From Deltaproteobacteria bacterium (GTDB taxonomy: Bacteria; Desulfobacterota; Syntrophia; Syntrophales; UBA5619), in assembly GCA_021372695.1 (NCBI GenBank), contig JAJFTY010000210.1:1-64000 (forward strand): 64,000 bases of DNA. The letters are read 5' to 3'. Within the stretch, counting starts at the first letter, position 1; every line of letters starts with the position of its first letter. This document shows, piece after piece, positions 31,628-40,726 of the stretch. Under the pieces are notes generated by a model, which was given only the letters and a program-made list of their open reading frames with translations, was not told the DNA's origin and did not search any database. A program made the position numbers and the translations under genes.

Positions 31628-32731
31628 CTAGTCCAATTGTCGTCTCTTGTCAAAAGAATGTTTACCGCCCTGCCTCTTTTCAGGAAGCAGGGAGAAGGGC
31701 TGGAAGGGAATCTTCCCTCGCCCGCCCGGACAATCAAGCACGTACCTGGGGAGGCAGAGGCCCGAGATGTTTCGCCAAAGCCTCTCCATGATCTCCATGC
31801 CCGTCCAGATCTCGGCTCTGAAGTGGTCGGTTCCCCGGACCGGATCGCACTGGAACAGATAGTAGGGACGGACCGAAATGCGCTCCAGGCCGTAGAGGAG
31901 GTCGCGCATCGATTCGTAGTCGTCATTCACCCCCCGAAGCAGGACCGACTGGTTTCCGACGGGGATCCCGGCCTCGAGAAGCATCTCGCAGGCCTTCCTC
32001 GACTCTTCCGTGATCTCGCGCACATGATTGAACTGCGTGTTGAACCAGAGTGGCCGATGCCTTTTGAGCATTGCGCAGAGCTCGGGTGTGATCCGCATCG
32101 GCAGCGTGACCGGCGCGCGGCTCCCGATGCGGAGGACCTCCACGTGGGGGATCGCCCGGAGGGCTCCCAGGAACCACTCCAGGAGTCTCTCGGAGAGCAG
32201 CAGGGGATCACCCCCTGAGATGATCACCTCCCGGAGGGCAGACGTGCGGGCCACGTAATCCACCATCCTCTGCAGCCTCTCCCGGGTCCGACCGGACTTT
32301 TGCACTCGCCACAGCCGCTTGCGGTTGCAGTGCCGGCAGTAGACGGCGCAGACCTCCGTGACGATCGCAAGACAACGGTCGGGATAGCGGTGGACCAGCC
32401 CGTCAACGGGCATCTCCGCCTCCTCGTTAAGCGGATCGGGGACGCCGCCCAGGGAAAAGGTGACCTCCCGGGCGTCGGGAAAGCACTGCCGACGGAGCGG
32501 GTCGCTCTCATCGGCGGGGTCGAGCAGCGACAGGTAATAGGGCGTGATCGCCATGGGATAGGTCCGCAGGACGGTGCTGTACGCGGCAAGCGATGCAACC
32601 GGCCGGTTCAACACCGAAGCCAGTTGCCGAAGGGAGCGGACGCGGTTCCGGAACTGCCATTTCCAGTCCGCCCATTCCCCGGCGACCGGCCCTGCTCCTG
32701 GCCCGCCGATTTCCTGAATCCCCTTCATCAT
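31628..32731 (-). CDS. epmB: EF-P (R)-beta-lysine-forming lysine 2,3-aminomutase
   Basis: A 367-residue radical SAM enzyme of the KamA/EpmB family. The cluster motif CxxxCxxC is Cys128, Cys132 and Cys135 in CAVYCRHCNRKR. It also has REVIISGGDPLLLSE and the PLP-binding segment GGRGKIPFQP near the end. EpmB turns lysine into beta-lysine for EpmA to attach to EF-P. The adjacent efp and epmA genes favour this over free-lysine metabolism by KamA. The frame is open to 32884; I chose ATG 32731 because GGGTGGATC precedes it. No epmC was seen. Confidence 0.9.
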   Translation of the reverse strand: MMKGIQEIGGPGAGPVAGEWADWKWQFRNRVRSLRQLASVLNRPVASLAAYSTVLRTYPMAITPYYLSLLDPADESDPLRRQCFPDAREVTFSLGGVPDPLNEEAEMPVDGLVHRYPDRCLAIVTEVCAVYCRHCNRKRLWRVQKSGRTRERLQRMVDYVARTSALREVIISGGDPLLLSERLLEWFLGALRAIPHVEVLRIGSRAPVTLPMRITPELCAMLKRHRPLWFNTQFNHVREITEESRKACEMLLEAGIPVGNQSVLLRGVNDDYESMRDLLYGLERISVRPYYLFQCDPVRGTDHFRAEIWTGMEIMERLWRNISGLCLPRYVLDCPGGRGKIPFQPFSLLPEKRQGGKHSFDKRRQLD

Positions 32732-33106
32732 GATCCACCCATTTCCCGCGTTTTCCGCCCGCAACATCCCCCGGAGATCCATTTTCCGCCGTCTCCACGG
32801 GCAAAGGCCCAGGATCGCGGAGAACGGGGTCAACGAAGGGCGGCTTCTATCACGATTCAAAGCCCTTGCAAAGGGGAAACTCACCGATTCGCGGTCGCAG
32901 GTTCCCTACCATTTGCCGCGTGACCGCACAAGAAATGATTTGCTTTGTCCCGGCGGATTCTATATCTTTTACTCGAATGGCGTTCCGGTCTTTTCCGGCC
33001 GGTTCCGCGGATAGGGCGCGGATCTTCCCCTGAACGGGCCGTCCGGATCATCTTCTGCATCCCCTCCGCCAGGAGGGTTCACCCACGTAAGAAGGGAGAC
33101 GAACCG
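32732..33106. other. Divergent intergenic region between epmB and the baeRF gene
   Basis: No gene is supported. Frames continuing upstream from both flanking genes lack starts with ribosome sites. The A+T-richest part, near 32930-32990, is the most likely place for promoters, but no clear -35/-10 pair was found. Confidence 0.5.
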
Positions 33107-34252
33107 ATGGATGCATTATCACGCGATGAGTTGAAGACATTGATGGAGAAACACCGGGGATTGTGCGTTTCGATCTTCATGCCGACCTTCCGCACCGGCG
33201 CGGAGAGCCAACAGAACCAAATCCGCTTCAAGAATCTCCTCCGCAGCGCGGAGGAGAAGCTGCTGGCCGCAGGGTTGCGTCCGCCTGAGATCAAAACACT
33301 TCTGGAACCCGCCCAGGCGCTGCCGGGGAATGTCCTCTTCTGGCGGAGGCAGAGCGATGGCTTGGCGCTTTTCCTTTCGGCGGACCATTTCCGAACTTTT
33401 CGCCTTCCCGAGGCCTTCGAAGAGCTGATTACGGTGGCCGACCATTTTCACATCAAACCTCTCCTGCCGCTCTTTGGCGGCGACAAGCGGTTCTATATCC
33501 TTGCCCTGAGCCAGAAGGCGGTGAGGCTTCTCGAAGGGACGAAGTCGAGCATCCAGGAAATCGAGATCGAGACGGTTCCCAAAAGTCTCGATGAAGCACT
33601 GCAGATCGACGGATTCGACAAGCAGGTGCGCTTCCGCGCCGGCTCCGCCGGCAGCTCCACAGGCATGGCCATGGTTTCCGGGCATGGAGGGGTCGCGTCC
33701 GATGCGAAAGAGAATCTCCTGAAGTATTTCCGCCTGATCGACCGCGGTTTGCACGACCTCCTCAAGGAGGAGAACGCGCCTCTCATTCTCACGGGCGTCG
33801 AATACCTCTTTCCCATCTACGGCGAGGCCAACACCTATCCACGGCTGATCGAAGAGGGGATCCCGGGAAATCCGGAAGGGATCAGCGCCGAAGCGCTGCA
33901 CCGGTCGGCCTGGAAGATCCTGAGCCCTTTCTTTCAGACGGCCGCCAACATGGCCCTCGACCAGTACCGGCAATCTTCGGGAACCGGTCTGACCTCCGCC
34001 GATCTCGGGGAGATCGTCCCCGCCGCCGTCCATGGACGCGTCGGCATCCTCTTCGTCGCGTCGGGACGCCGACGGTGGGGAACCTTCCATGCGGAGAGTG
34101 GCGCTGTCGAGCAGTGCGATCAGGAGGAGGCAGGCGAGGATCTCCTGGAACTGGCGGCCATCCAGGCCTTTCTGAACGGAGGAACGGTCTTTACCCTGCC
34201 GCCGGAGAAGATGCCGGACAGGGGCGATCTGGCCGCCCTCTTCCGTTACTGA
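33107..34252 (+). CDS. baeRF-type protein (archaeo-eukaryotic release factor superfamily)
   Basis: A 381-residue protein beginning MDALSRDELKTLMEKHRGLC and continuing VSIFMPTFRTGAESQQNQIR, characteristic of one of the bacterial baeRF families related to eRF1 and Pelota. The pattern GDKRFYILALSQKAVRLLEG and the ITAL-type C-terminal LAAIQAFLNGGTVFTLP are also typical. The family is predicted, from genome context in other bacteria, to act on ribosomes or nucleic acids, but no reaction is proven. The GGQ motif of true release factors is not seen. The ATG at 33107 has GAAGGGAG. It stands alone and converges on the REC-PAS gene. Confidence 0.8.
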   Translation: MDALSRDELKTLMEKHRGLCVSIFMPTFRTGAESQQNQIRFKNLLRSAEEKLLAAGLRPPEIKTLLEPAQALPGNVLFWRRQSDGLALFLSADHFRTFRLPEAFEELITVADHFHIKPLLPLFGGDKRFYILALSQKAVRLLEGTKSSIQEIEIETVPKSLDEALQIDGFDKQVRFRAGSAGSSTGMAMVSGHGGVASDAKENLLKYFRLIDRGLHDLLKEENAPLILTGVEYLFPIYGEANTYPRLIEEGIPGNPEGISAEALHRSAWKILSPFFQTAANMALDQYRQSSGTGLTSADLGEIVPAAVHGRVGILFVASGRRRWGTFHAESGAVEQCDQEEAGEDLLELAAIQAFLNGGTVFTLPPEKMPDRGDLAALFRY

Positions 34253-34299
34253 TCCGATAGCGGTGGGCTGGGATGCGGGCGGAGACGACGCGGATCAGG

Positions 34300-36414
34300 T
34301 CACCCGAGCGTCTGCGTGGCGCGGGCCTTCTTCCGAAGCTCCTCCTCCGCCCGTTTGCGTTCGGTGATGTCCTGCACGATCCCCGTCAGCCACAGCGGTT
34401 TGCCGTCGGCGCCCCTGCGATGGCTGCCTGACGCCCATATCCAGCGGACCTCTCCGTCGGCTCGCCGGATGCGGCAATCGAAATTCCAATCCTTTCCCGT
34501 CTCTGCCGCCTCTCGGAACCTGGCATCCACCTCGCCCCGGTCCTCAGGCAGCACATGATCGAGGAACATTTCATAAGTCCACTCGGGGAGCAATTCCTTG
34601 TAGCCGAAGATGCGGTCATGCTCCAGGGATCTCGATGCTCTATGGTCCCTCAGATTGAGATCCCAGGCGCCGGTATGGCTGATTTCCAGTGCATACCGCA
34701 GCCGTTCCCTGCTCTCCTGAAGCGCCTCTTCCGCCCGCCGGCGCTCCGTCATGTCGTTCCCGATGGAAAGGGTTCCGACGATATTCCCGTCCCTGTCCCG
34801 GATCGCCCTGTTCCTCCATAAGATCCAGACGGATTCCCCGTTCTTCCGCACGTTTTCATTGTAGTTTTCTTCGAAGTCATCGGGGCTCTTCAGGATATTG
34901 TCCATCATGTCCGTCAGACGTTTCCCATTATCCCGGGATGGAGGAAGGAGGATTCTCACGTTCTTTCCCAGGATCTCCTCCAAGGCATACCCGAAGAACT
35001 TTTGGGCATATAGGTTGAAAAAGGTGATCGTGCCTGTCCTGTCCATCCGGATGATGATGCTGTTCGCATTCGAAACCAGCTCCCGGTATCGCTCCTTGCT
35101 CTCCCTGAGCGCCTCCTCGGCCAGCTTGCGTTCGGTGATGTCCACGAGCACGTGGACTGCGCCGCGCGGCTCCCCTTTTTCGTCCCGCAGGGGTGTGCCG
35201 TAGCCCAGCACATGGCGGATCGTGCCGTCGTCGAAGACGAGGCTGAAGTCGAAGTCACGCACCTGGATGCCGCGGGCGGCCCGTTGGGCGGGCAGCTCTT
35301 CATTGCCGAGCACCCGCCCGTCCTTCATCGCCCGGAAATGCCGGGGCCTGACTTCGGCGGGCGCGCTCAGGGAAGTCTCCGATCCGGGCGGCATTTTCAG
35401 GAGGTCGTCCGCAGCGCGGTTGCCGGTGAGGTGACGGGCGTCCGGGTCATGGGCGATAAAAACGGGGGTCGGGGCGGCATCCAGGAGCGCCTCGAGCTCC
35501 ACTGCCCGTTCCCGCTCACGCCGCTCACTCTCGCGTAGCGCCTTCTCGACCGCCATGCGTTCCACGATTTCGAATTCCAGCGCGGCAGTCCGTTTCTGAA
35601 CCTGCTCCTCCAGGTCTCTATGGGCCTCCCAGAGTTCGGTCTCCTTCCGCTTGAGTTCCGTGACATCGCGCGCTGCGGCAAAGACACCTTTCACCTCGCC
35701 CTCTTCGTTGGCGTAGGTCGTCGCATTGTAGAGGACATCCGTGATCTCGCCCGAAACGTGGCGCAATGCAAGCGGATAATCCTTGACGGAACCGTTCGAG
35801 AAGGCCTTCTCATAGCCTGCCCGCGCTCTTTCTGGTTCCGTAAAATAATCGGCAAAATCGGTGCCAATCATCTGATCGCGGGGAACGCCGGTAGCCTCCT
35901 CAGTGGCCTTGTTGACGTCCATGACCTTTCCATCCGGGCTGATGGTGACCAGCGGGTCGAGGCTGGCCTCGATGAGGGTGCGCGAATAGAGCGACGCCGC
36001 CCGAACCTCCTCTTCCGCCTTCTTTCGTGCCCGATGTTCCTCCGCCTCCTCCAGGGCTCTTCGAACGGCCGGCACGACCCTGTTCAGGCGGCTCTTCATG
36101 ACATAATCCTTGGCCCCGCTGGTCAGAATTTCGATCGCCCGATCTTCGCTCACCGCCCCGGTCACCAGGATGAAGGGGACATCCGGGCATCGCTTTTTCG
36201 CTTCGGCCAGCGCCAACGCACCGGTATAGCGGGGAAGATCATAGTCGGAAAGGATAACGTCCGGAGAAAACGTCTGAAGTCCATGGACAAAATCCTCTTC
36301 GGTCATCACCACCTTCGCGGCAAAGTCGATCCGTGCCTCGCTCAGTTCGAACTGGATGAGTTCGGTATCGGCCGGGTTGTCTTCCAGCATGAGAATGCGA
36401 AGGGTCTTATCCAT
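34300..36414 (-). CDS. Response-regulator receiver protein with four PAS domains and no output domain
   Basis: A 704-residue cytoplasmic sensor. Residues 1-125 form a receiver domain with phospho-acceptor Asp57 (ILSDYDLPR), Thr in ILVTGAV and Lys in AKDYVMKS. Four PAS/PAC units follow at about 143-265, 320-435, 437-565 and 570-695, each ending in a D-x-TERK-type motif (RDVTELKRK, VDITERKLA, NDMTERRRA, QDITERKRA). A coiled coil lies near 265-320. The protein then stops after KKARATQTLG, where a histidine kinase, GGDEF or EAL domain would normally start. No continuation was found in the other frames before the convergent gene. GAGG precedes the ATG. Confidence 0.88.
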   Translation of the reverse strand: MDKTLRILMLEDNPADTELIQFELSEARIDFAAKVVMTEEDFVHGLQTFSPDVILSDYDLPRYTGALALAEAKKRCPDVPFILVTGAVSEDRAIEILTSGAKDYVMKSRLNRVVPAVRRALEEAEEHRARKKAEEEVRAASLYSRTLIEASLDPLVTISPDGKVMDVNKATEEATGVPRDQMIGTDFADYFTEPERARAGYEKAFSNGSVKDYPLALRHVSGEITDVLYNATTYANEEGEVKGVFAAARDVTELKRKETELWEAHRDLEEQVQKRTAALEFEIVERMAVEKALRESERRERERAVELEALLDAAPTPVFIAHDPDARHLTGNRAADDLLKMPPGSETSLSAPAEVRPRHFRAMKDGRVLGNEELPAQRAARGIQVRDFDFSLVFDDGTIRHVLGYGTPLRDEKGEPRGAVHVLVDITERKLAEEALRESKERYRELVSNANSIIIRMDRTGTITFFNLYAQKFFGYALEEILGKNVRILLPPSRDNGKRLTDMMDNILKSPDDFEENYNENVRKNGESVWILWRNRAIRDRDGNIVGTLSIGNDMTERRRAEEALQESRERLRYALEISHTGAWDLNLRDHRASRSLEHDRIFGYKELLPEWTYEMFLDHVLPEDRGEVDARFREAAETGKDWNFDCRIRRADGEVRWIWASGSHRRGADGKPLWLTGIVQDITERKRAEEELRKKARATQTLG

Positions 36415-36716
36415 GATGGCCTCTTCAAAGGATAGGGATGTACGGGATGATGGTCATTGCCCGAGACGTGGAAGGATTATAGAACATCCCTCCATTTTGT
36501 AAACGGATTTTATCATACGAGATTGCATGGTTTTTGAAGGATTCCATGGACGGAGACGGAATGGTGCGGGAGTCGGTGCAAACAAGAGGGATCGCTTATC
36601 ATTATGCTTCCATTCGCTCCTCATTGATCGCAACCGGAGGGACCAGTAGATTGGATTCAAGATCTGCCGAACATTGCAGGTCACCAAACATGGAACGATC
36701 CGGGAGGAGATTGGAA
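36415..36716. other. Divergent intergenic region between the REC-PAS and metallothionein-like genes
   Basis: A more A+T-rich stretch in the middle (about 36470-36540) is the likely promoter zone for both genes, but no convincing -35/-10 pair was identified. No other feature is seen. Confidence 0.5.
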
Positions 36717-36902
36717 ATGGCGAATCAGATGTGCCCCCAGTGCGGCTGCATCGTCGGCGACAAGGCCTTTAAGAGAGGCGGCGTCGTCTACTGTTGTGAG
36801 CCCTGTGCGAACGGCTGCAAATGTGAATGCGGATGCGTCGATGAGTCGGCGCGGGCGGAACGTCATGCCCCCCTGAAGGGGAAGAGGGGCAAGCCCTCAT
36901 AG
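36717..36902 (+). CDS. Metallothionein-like Cys-rich protein
   Basis: A 61-residue protein with ten cysteines (6, 9, 11, 26, 27, 30, 34, 36, 38, 40). The MCPQCGCIV start and the dense block NGCKCECGCVDE resemble bacterial metallothioneins (SmtA/BmtA family), which bind zinc, cadmium or copper in thiolate clusters. It has a charged tail without cysteine. GGGAGGAG stands seven bases before the ATG at 36717. It may buffer metals for the nearby tungsten- or selenium-related enzymes, but no metal regulator is adjacent. Confidence 0.8.
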   Translation: MANQMCPQCGCIVGDKAFKRGGVVYCCEPCANGCKCECGCVDESARAERHAPLKGKRGKPS

Positions 36903-36938
36903 CAGGCCTTTTCGGCGCCGCCTCCGGGAGCGGACGGA

Positions 36939-37955
36939 TCAGACGAGATCTTCCGGAGGGGTCTGCCCGCCCTCTTCCGGAACATCCGGCCTCCGCCCCT
37001 TGTAGATGTACCGGTCGAACAGCCTGTGGTAGGGCGTCCAGTCCGACTCCTCACCGCGGGCCTCGCGGATGAACTCCTGGAAGGCGTTCACCTTGGCGTC
37101 GAGATCGTCCACGTAATGGACGATCAGCGCCTCCAGGGTTTTGGGCCGCTTGGGGGAACCGTATTCGAGGACGCCGTGGTGGCTCAGAATCAGGTGGCGG
37201 AGCTCCATGGCCGTCTGCTCGGGGAAATCGGGGATTGCCGCGATCTTTGCGTCGACCATCTCCACGCCCATCACGATGTGGCCCACCAGGCGTCCCGGGT
37301 CGCTGTACTCCACGATCCGGTCGAAGGAAAACTCATAGATCTTCCCGATGTCGTGGAGGATTCCTCCGGCGATCAGCAGATCCCGGTTGACTCCCGAATA
37401 GTGGGCTGCCGTCCGGTCCAGCAGCCGGACGACCGACAGGGTGTGCTCCAGAAGTCCGCCGATGTAGACGTGGTGGAACCCCTTGGCCGCCGGCGCCCTC
37501 TTGAACAATCCGGCAATCTTCTCATCCCGGAAAAAAGCGTGCAACAGCGCTGCGAGGCAGGGGATCTTCACCTGTTCGCAATAGGCCAGAATCTCCGCGA
37601 ACATCGCCTCGCGATCCCCTCTGGCCACCGGGAAGAAGTCCGCGAGGTCGACCTCGCTGTCATCCACTTTCCGCAGTTCTGCGATCGAAAGCTGGACCGC
37701 ATTCTTGAATGAGAGCGCCCTCGCCTGGATGCGGATCAGATCCCCCTTCTTGAACGCCTTGTCCCATGCGAGCGCATTGTCCCACACCTTCCCGTCCACG
37801 TCGCCCGTCCGGTCCTTGAGACGGATATTCAGGTAGGGAGCACCCTTCTGAGAATAGGCGAGATTCTTCTCTCCGGCGAGAAAAACCTCGTTGACCCTGT
37901 CGCCCGACCTGATATCGTTTACGTAAATCTTTTTTTCAGCCACATCCACACCCAC
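36939..37955 (-). CDS. 3'-5' exoribonuclease-like protein with OB fold and HD domain (YhaM family)
   Basis: A 338-residue protein with an N-terminal OB-fold (about residues 10-100, PYLNIRLKDRTGDVDGKVWD) and a metal-dependent HD domain. Metal ligands are His171 (LLEHTLSV), His201-Asp202 (ILHDIGKIYEFS) and HH in LSHHGVLEYGSPK. This matches the YhaM/CBF1 exonucleases, which degrade RNA or single-stranded DNA from the 3' end. The start is GTG; several GTG codons follow each other, so the exact one is uncertain. It follows fdhD by 7 bp and is probably cotranscribed with selB-fdhD. Confidence 0.87.
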   Translation of the reverse strand: MGVDVAEKKIYVNDIRSGDRVNEVFLAGEKNLAYSQKGAPYLNIRLKDRTGDVDGKVWDNALAWDKAFKKGDLIRIQARALSFKNAVQLSIAELRKVDDSEVDLADFFPVARGDREAMFAEILAYCEQVKIPCLAALLHAFFRDEKIAGLFKRAPAAKGFHHVYIGGLLEHTLSVVRLLDRTAAHYSGVNRDLLIAGGILHDIGKIYEFSFDRIVEYSDPGRLVGHIVMGVEMVDAKIAAIPDFPEQTAMELRHLILSHHGVLEYGSPKRPKTLEALIVHYVDDLDAKVNAFQEFIREARGEESDWTPYHRLFDRYIYKGRRPDVPEEGGQTPPEDLV

Positions 37956-37962
37956 TTTTCTT

Positions 37963-38724
37963 TCAGCAATAGATTTTCATTCGGCCCCGCCGGATCGAAC
38001 CGATCAGCGACATCCCCGCCTCTTTCGCCATCACGACAGCCTGTGTCGTGGGGACCGAGAGCGAGCAGACGAGAGGCACGCCCAACCGCCTAATCTTGTG
38101 CACGATCTCCGATGAGACGCGGCCGGTCCTGAGAATCACCGCGCCGCCACACTCCACGCCCCGGAGCAGCGCATAGCCTCCCAGCATGTCAATCGCATTG
38201 TGCCGCCCGATATCCTCCCGGACGACCAGGATCTCCCCGTTCCGGACCAGAGCCGCGGCATGGGTCCCACCGGTCTCTTCGTGCAGGCAGGCCTGCCCGA
38301 GAAATCGATCCATCAGGTCGAAGACCTCCTGCGGTGCAAGCGACACCCCACCCGACACCTTCACGGCCGGATACCCAACCGCCCCGCCGAAGCCGCGGGC
38401 ACCGCTCGAGGCGAGCGTCCTTCCCGCCGGCTCTGGATCGACCACCTTCATCTCCGCGACCGTCCGGACCCGGACCGCTGTTCTGTCGGGAGAGACCTCG
38501 ACTCCGCCCAGATCCGCCTGCGTCCGGAGGAATCCCTCCGAGCGGAGGAAACCCACGGCCAACTCATCCACGTGCAGACCCGCGCAGGCGATCGTGATCA
38601 CCTTGCGATCGTTGAGATAGACCGCAACGGGGATCTCGGGGATGAGACGCTCCTCCTGCTCGGAAAATCCCTTTCCGTCATAGACCGAAATCCGGAAACG
38701 GTCGCCGTTCGCGTCGGAGCTCAT
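37963..38724 (-). CDS. fdhD: Formate dehydrogenase accessory protein FdhD, variant without the sulfur-transfer cysteine
   Basis: A 253-residue FdhD-family protein. FdhD carries sulfur from IscS to the molybdenum or tungsten cofactor of formate dehydrogenase. Family segments are clear: ACAGLHVDELAVGFLRSEGF, CLHEETGGTHAAALV, REDIGRHNAIDM and RTGRVSSEIVHKI. The mobile loop that normally holds one or two catalytic cysteines reads ASSGARGFGG (residues 105-114), with no cysteine. The ATG overlaps the selB stop by four bases. Translational coupling to selB fits a selenocysteine-containing formate dehydrogenase elsewhere in the genome. Confidence 0.88.
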   Translation of the reverse strand: MSSDANGDRFRISVYDGKGFSEQEERLIPEIPVAVYLNDRKVITIACAGLHVDELAVGFLRSEGFLRTQADLGGVEVSPDRTAVRVRTVAEMKVVDPEPAGRTLASSGARGFGGAVGYPAVKVSGGVSLAPQEVFDLMDRFLGQACLHEETGGTHAAALVRNGEILVVREDIGRHNAIDMLGGYALLRGVECGGAVILRTGRVSSEIVHKIRRLGVPLVCSLSVPTTQAVVMAKEAGMSLIGSIRRGRMKIYC

Positions 38725-40643
38725 TTCTCCGGCCTCTCCCGGAGGATCCGGTGGTCGCCCGCCCGCATGGTCAGCTTGGTCATGTCGAAATACTCCATCA
38801 GCGGGATGATGAACTTCCGCGAGAGCCCGGTCAACTCCTTGAAGCTCGCCGGCGTCGCCTGCACGTCGCGCAGGAGGAGCTGCCGGTAATCCTCCCGGAG
38901 CTTCGCCAGGCTATCCCCGTGGAAATTCAGATCCTCGCTGATCCGGACCAGGACGCCTTCCCGGGTCATCACCTGAATGCAGCTCGATACCTCTTTTTTC
39001 CGGTCCGGGAACCGCTCCAGGACCTCGCGGACCGTTGGCGGCGCCAGTCCCGCGTTCCGGTAGAGGTGGGAGAGCTCCTCCCGCAGCTCCTCCATCTCCC
39101 CTTTGAGACGAACGCTGTGCCCCGAAAGGCGGATCAGATCTTTCTCGGCGACGATCGCCCCCCTCTTCTCGAGGTCCCGGAGGGCCATCGTGAAGATCTT
39201 CTGCCCGGCGCCGTCACCTCTGTCCAGCGTGGTTCGCAGCTCCTCCCGGGAGAGCCCCTCCCGGAGCGGATTCCGCTCATGGTACGCCCGGAGTTCCCCG
39301 AGGATGTCGGCCTGGAATGCCTCGTAGACCCGGGAGGAGAGGACCCGCATCTCATCCCGGTCGACGAGCACGGCCCGCCTTGCGGAAAACATCCCTTCGA
39401 GGCGCCTGCGCAGCTCCCGGCCACGGATGCCCGTCCGGACGATCAGCAGATTCTCCCCGATTCCCGCAATCCCGGCCCTCTCCAGGATGACGGTCACCCT
39501 CTCCTCATCCGACCCGTGGTCCAGGATGTCGAATTCCCGGAGCACCGCCGGAGAAGAGCGTTTGTGCTTCATGGGCAGTGGATCGACGACCGTGCCGCCG
39601 CCGATCGTCGTGACCGGGGAGCAGCTGCGGATGACGAACCGGTCGCCGGCCACGACGGCCACCGGGGTCTCCAGAACGAGCTGGGTGCAGCACTCCTCCC
39701 CGGGCGCCAGTTCGTCACGGTCGAGGAGGATGATCCGGGCCATCACCTCGCTGGTCCCGGTGTGGAGCCGGACCAGGGTCCGACTCTTCAGCTTCCGGAC
39801 GCCGCTCAGATGGCGGTAGAGGCAGTCGAGACGCTGCGATGCCGTGAGTGCGCCGGGGCCGGTCAGCACATACCCCCGTTCGATGACCTCCTTTTCGACC
39901 CCTTGGAGGTTGATCGCGGTCCGCTGCCCCGCCTCGGCCGTCTCGACGGTCCGGTTGTGCACCTGGACCCCCCGGACGCGGGCGCGGAGCCCGATCGGGG
40001 AGATCTCCACCTCCTCGCCCACGGTCACCTTCCCGGAGGCCAGTGTTCCGGTGACGACGGTGCCGAACCCCTTGATCGTGAAGACCCGGTCCACGGGCAG
40101 ACGGAAGATGCCGACATCCAAACTTTCCTCCACGGCGTCGGCCGTCTTTCCGATGGCCAGGATCAGTTCGGGCAGGCCCGCCCCGGTCAGGGCAGAGACC
40201 GGGACGATCGGCGCATCAGCCAGAAAGGTCCCCTGGAGAAAGGTGCGGACATCCTCGCGGACCAACTCCATCCACTCGGGGTCGACCATGTCGATCTTGG
40301 TCAGGGCGACCAGTCCCTTCCGGATCCCCAGAAGGGTGCAGATCTGCAGGTGCTCCCGCGTCTGCGGCATGACCCCCTCGTCGGCCGCGATGACCAAGAC
40401 CACCAAGTCGATGCCGGCCGCGCCGGCCACCATGTTTCGGACGAACCGCTCATGACCGGGGACGTCGACGACCCCGAGGGTCCGGCCGTCTGGGAGGGCG
40501 AGCGATGCGAACCCGAGTTCGATCGTGATCCCCCGCTCCTTCTCCTCCTTGAGGCGGTCGGTGTCCACGCCAGTGAGGCTTTTGATCAGCGCCGTCTTGC
40601 CGTGGTCCACGTGGCCGGCCGTTCCCATCACGAGATGTTTCAT
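38721..40643 (-). CDS. selB: Selenocysteine-specific elongation factor SelB
   Basis: A 640-residue GTPase. The G domain has [14 protein letters not shown] (P loop), [12 protein letters not shown] (G3) and TKIDMVD (G4), followed by EF-Tu-like domains 2 and 3 and a C-terminal array of winged helices (from about residue 400) that reads the SECIS hairpin of the mRNA. Length and order match bacterial SelB. It delivers Sec-tRNA to UGA codons. Genes for selA, selD and the Sec tRNA are not in the window. It is followed by fdhD in an overlapping arrangement. Confidence 0.97.
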   Translation of the reverse strand: MKHLVMGTAGHVDHGKTALIKSLTGVDTDRLKEEKERGITIELGFASLALPDGRTLGVVDVPGHERFVRNMVAGAAGIDLVVLVIAADEGVMPQTREHLQICTLLGIRKGLVALTKIDMVDPEWMELVREDVRTFLQGTFLADAPIVPVSALTGAGLPELILAIGKTADAVEESLDVGIFRLPVDRVFTIKGFGTVVTGTLASGKVTVGEEVEISPIGLRARVRGVQVHNRTVETAEAGQRTAINLQGVEKEVIERGYVLTGPGALTASQRLDCLYRHLSGVRKLKSRTLVRLHTGTSEVMARIILLDRDELAPGEECCTQLVLETPVAVVAGDRFVIRSCSPVTTIGGGTVVDPLPMKHKRSSPAVLREFDILDHGSDEERVTVILERAGIAGIGENLLIVRTGIRGRELRRRLEGMFSARRAVLVDRDEMRVLSSRVYEAFQADILGELRAYHERNPLREGLSREELRTTLDRGDGAGQKIFTMALRDLEKRGAIVAEKDLIRLSGHSVRLKGEMEELREELSHLYRNAGLAPPTVREVLERFPDRKKEVSSCIQVMTREGVLVRISEDLNFHGDSLAKLREDYRQLLLRDVQATPASFKELTGLSRKFIIPLMEYFDMTKLTMRAGDHRILRERPEK

Positions 40644-40726
40644 GGGCCGGAAAATAACAGACTCCCCTGCTTTTCACAACAGCAAAGATGGCGCCCGATG
40701 CCGCAAGACTCCCCCGGATTCGGCCG

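Noticed and set aside
33119..34090. 323-codon minus-strand frame opposite the baeRF gene
   Set aside because: Antisense shadow. The plus-strand protein has a ribosome site and a recognisable family pattern.
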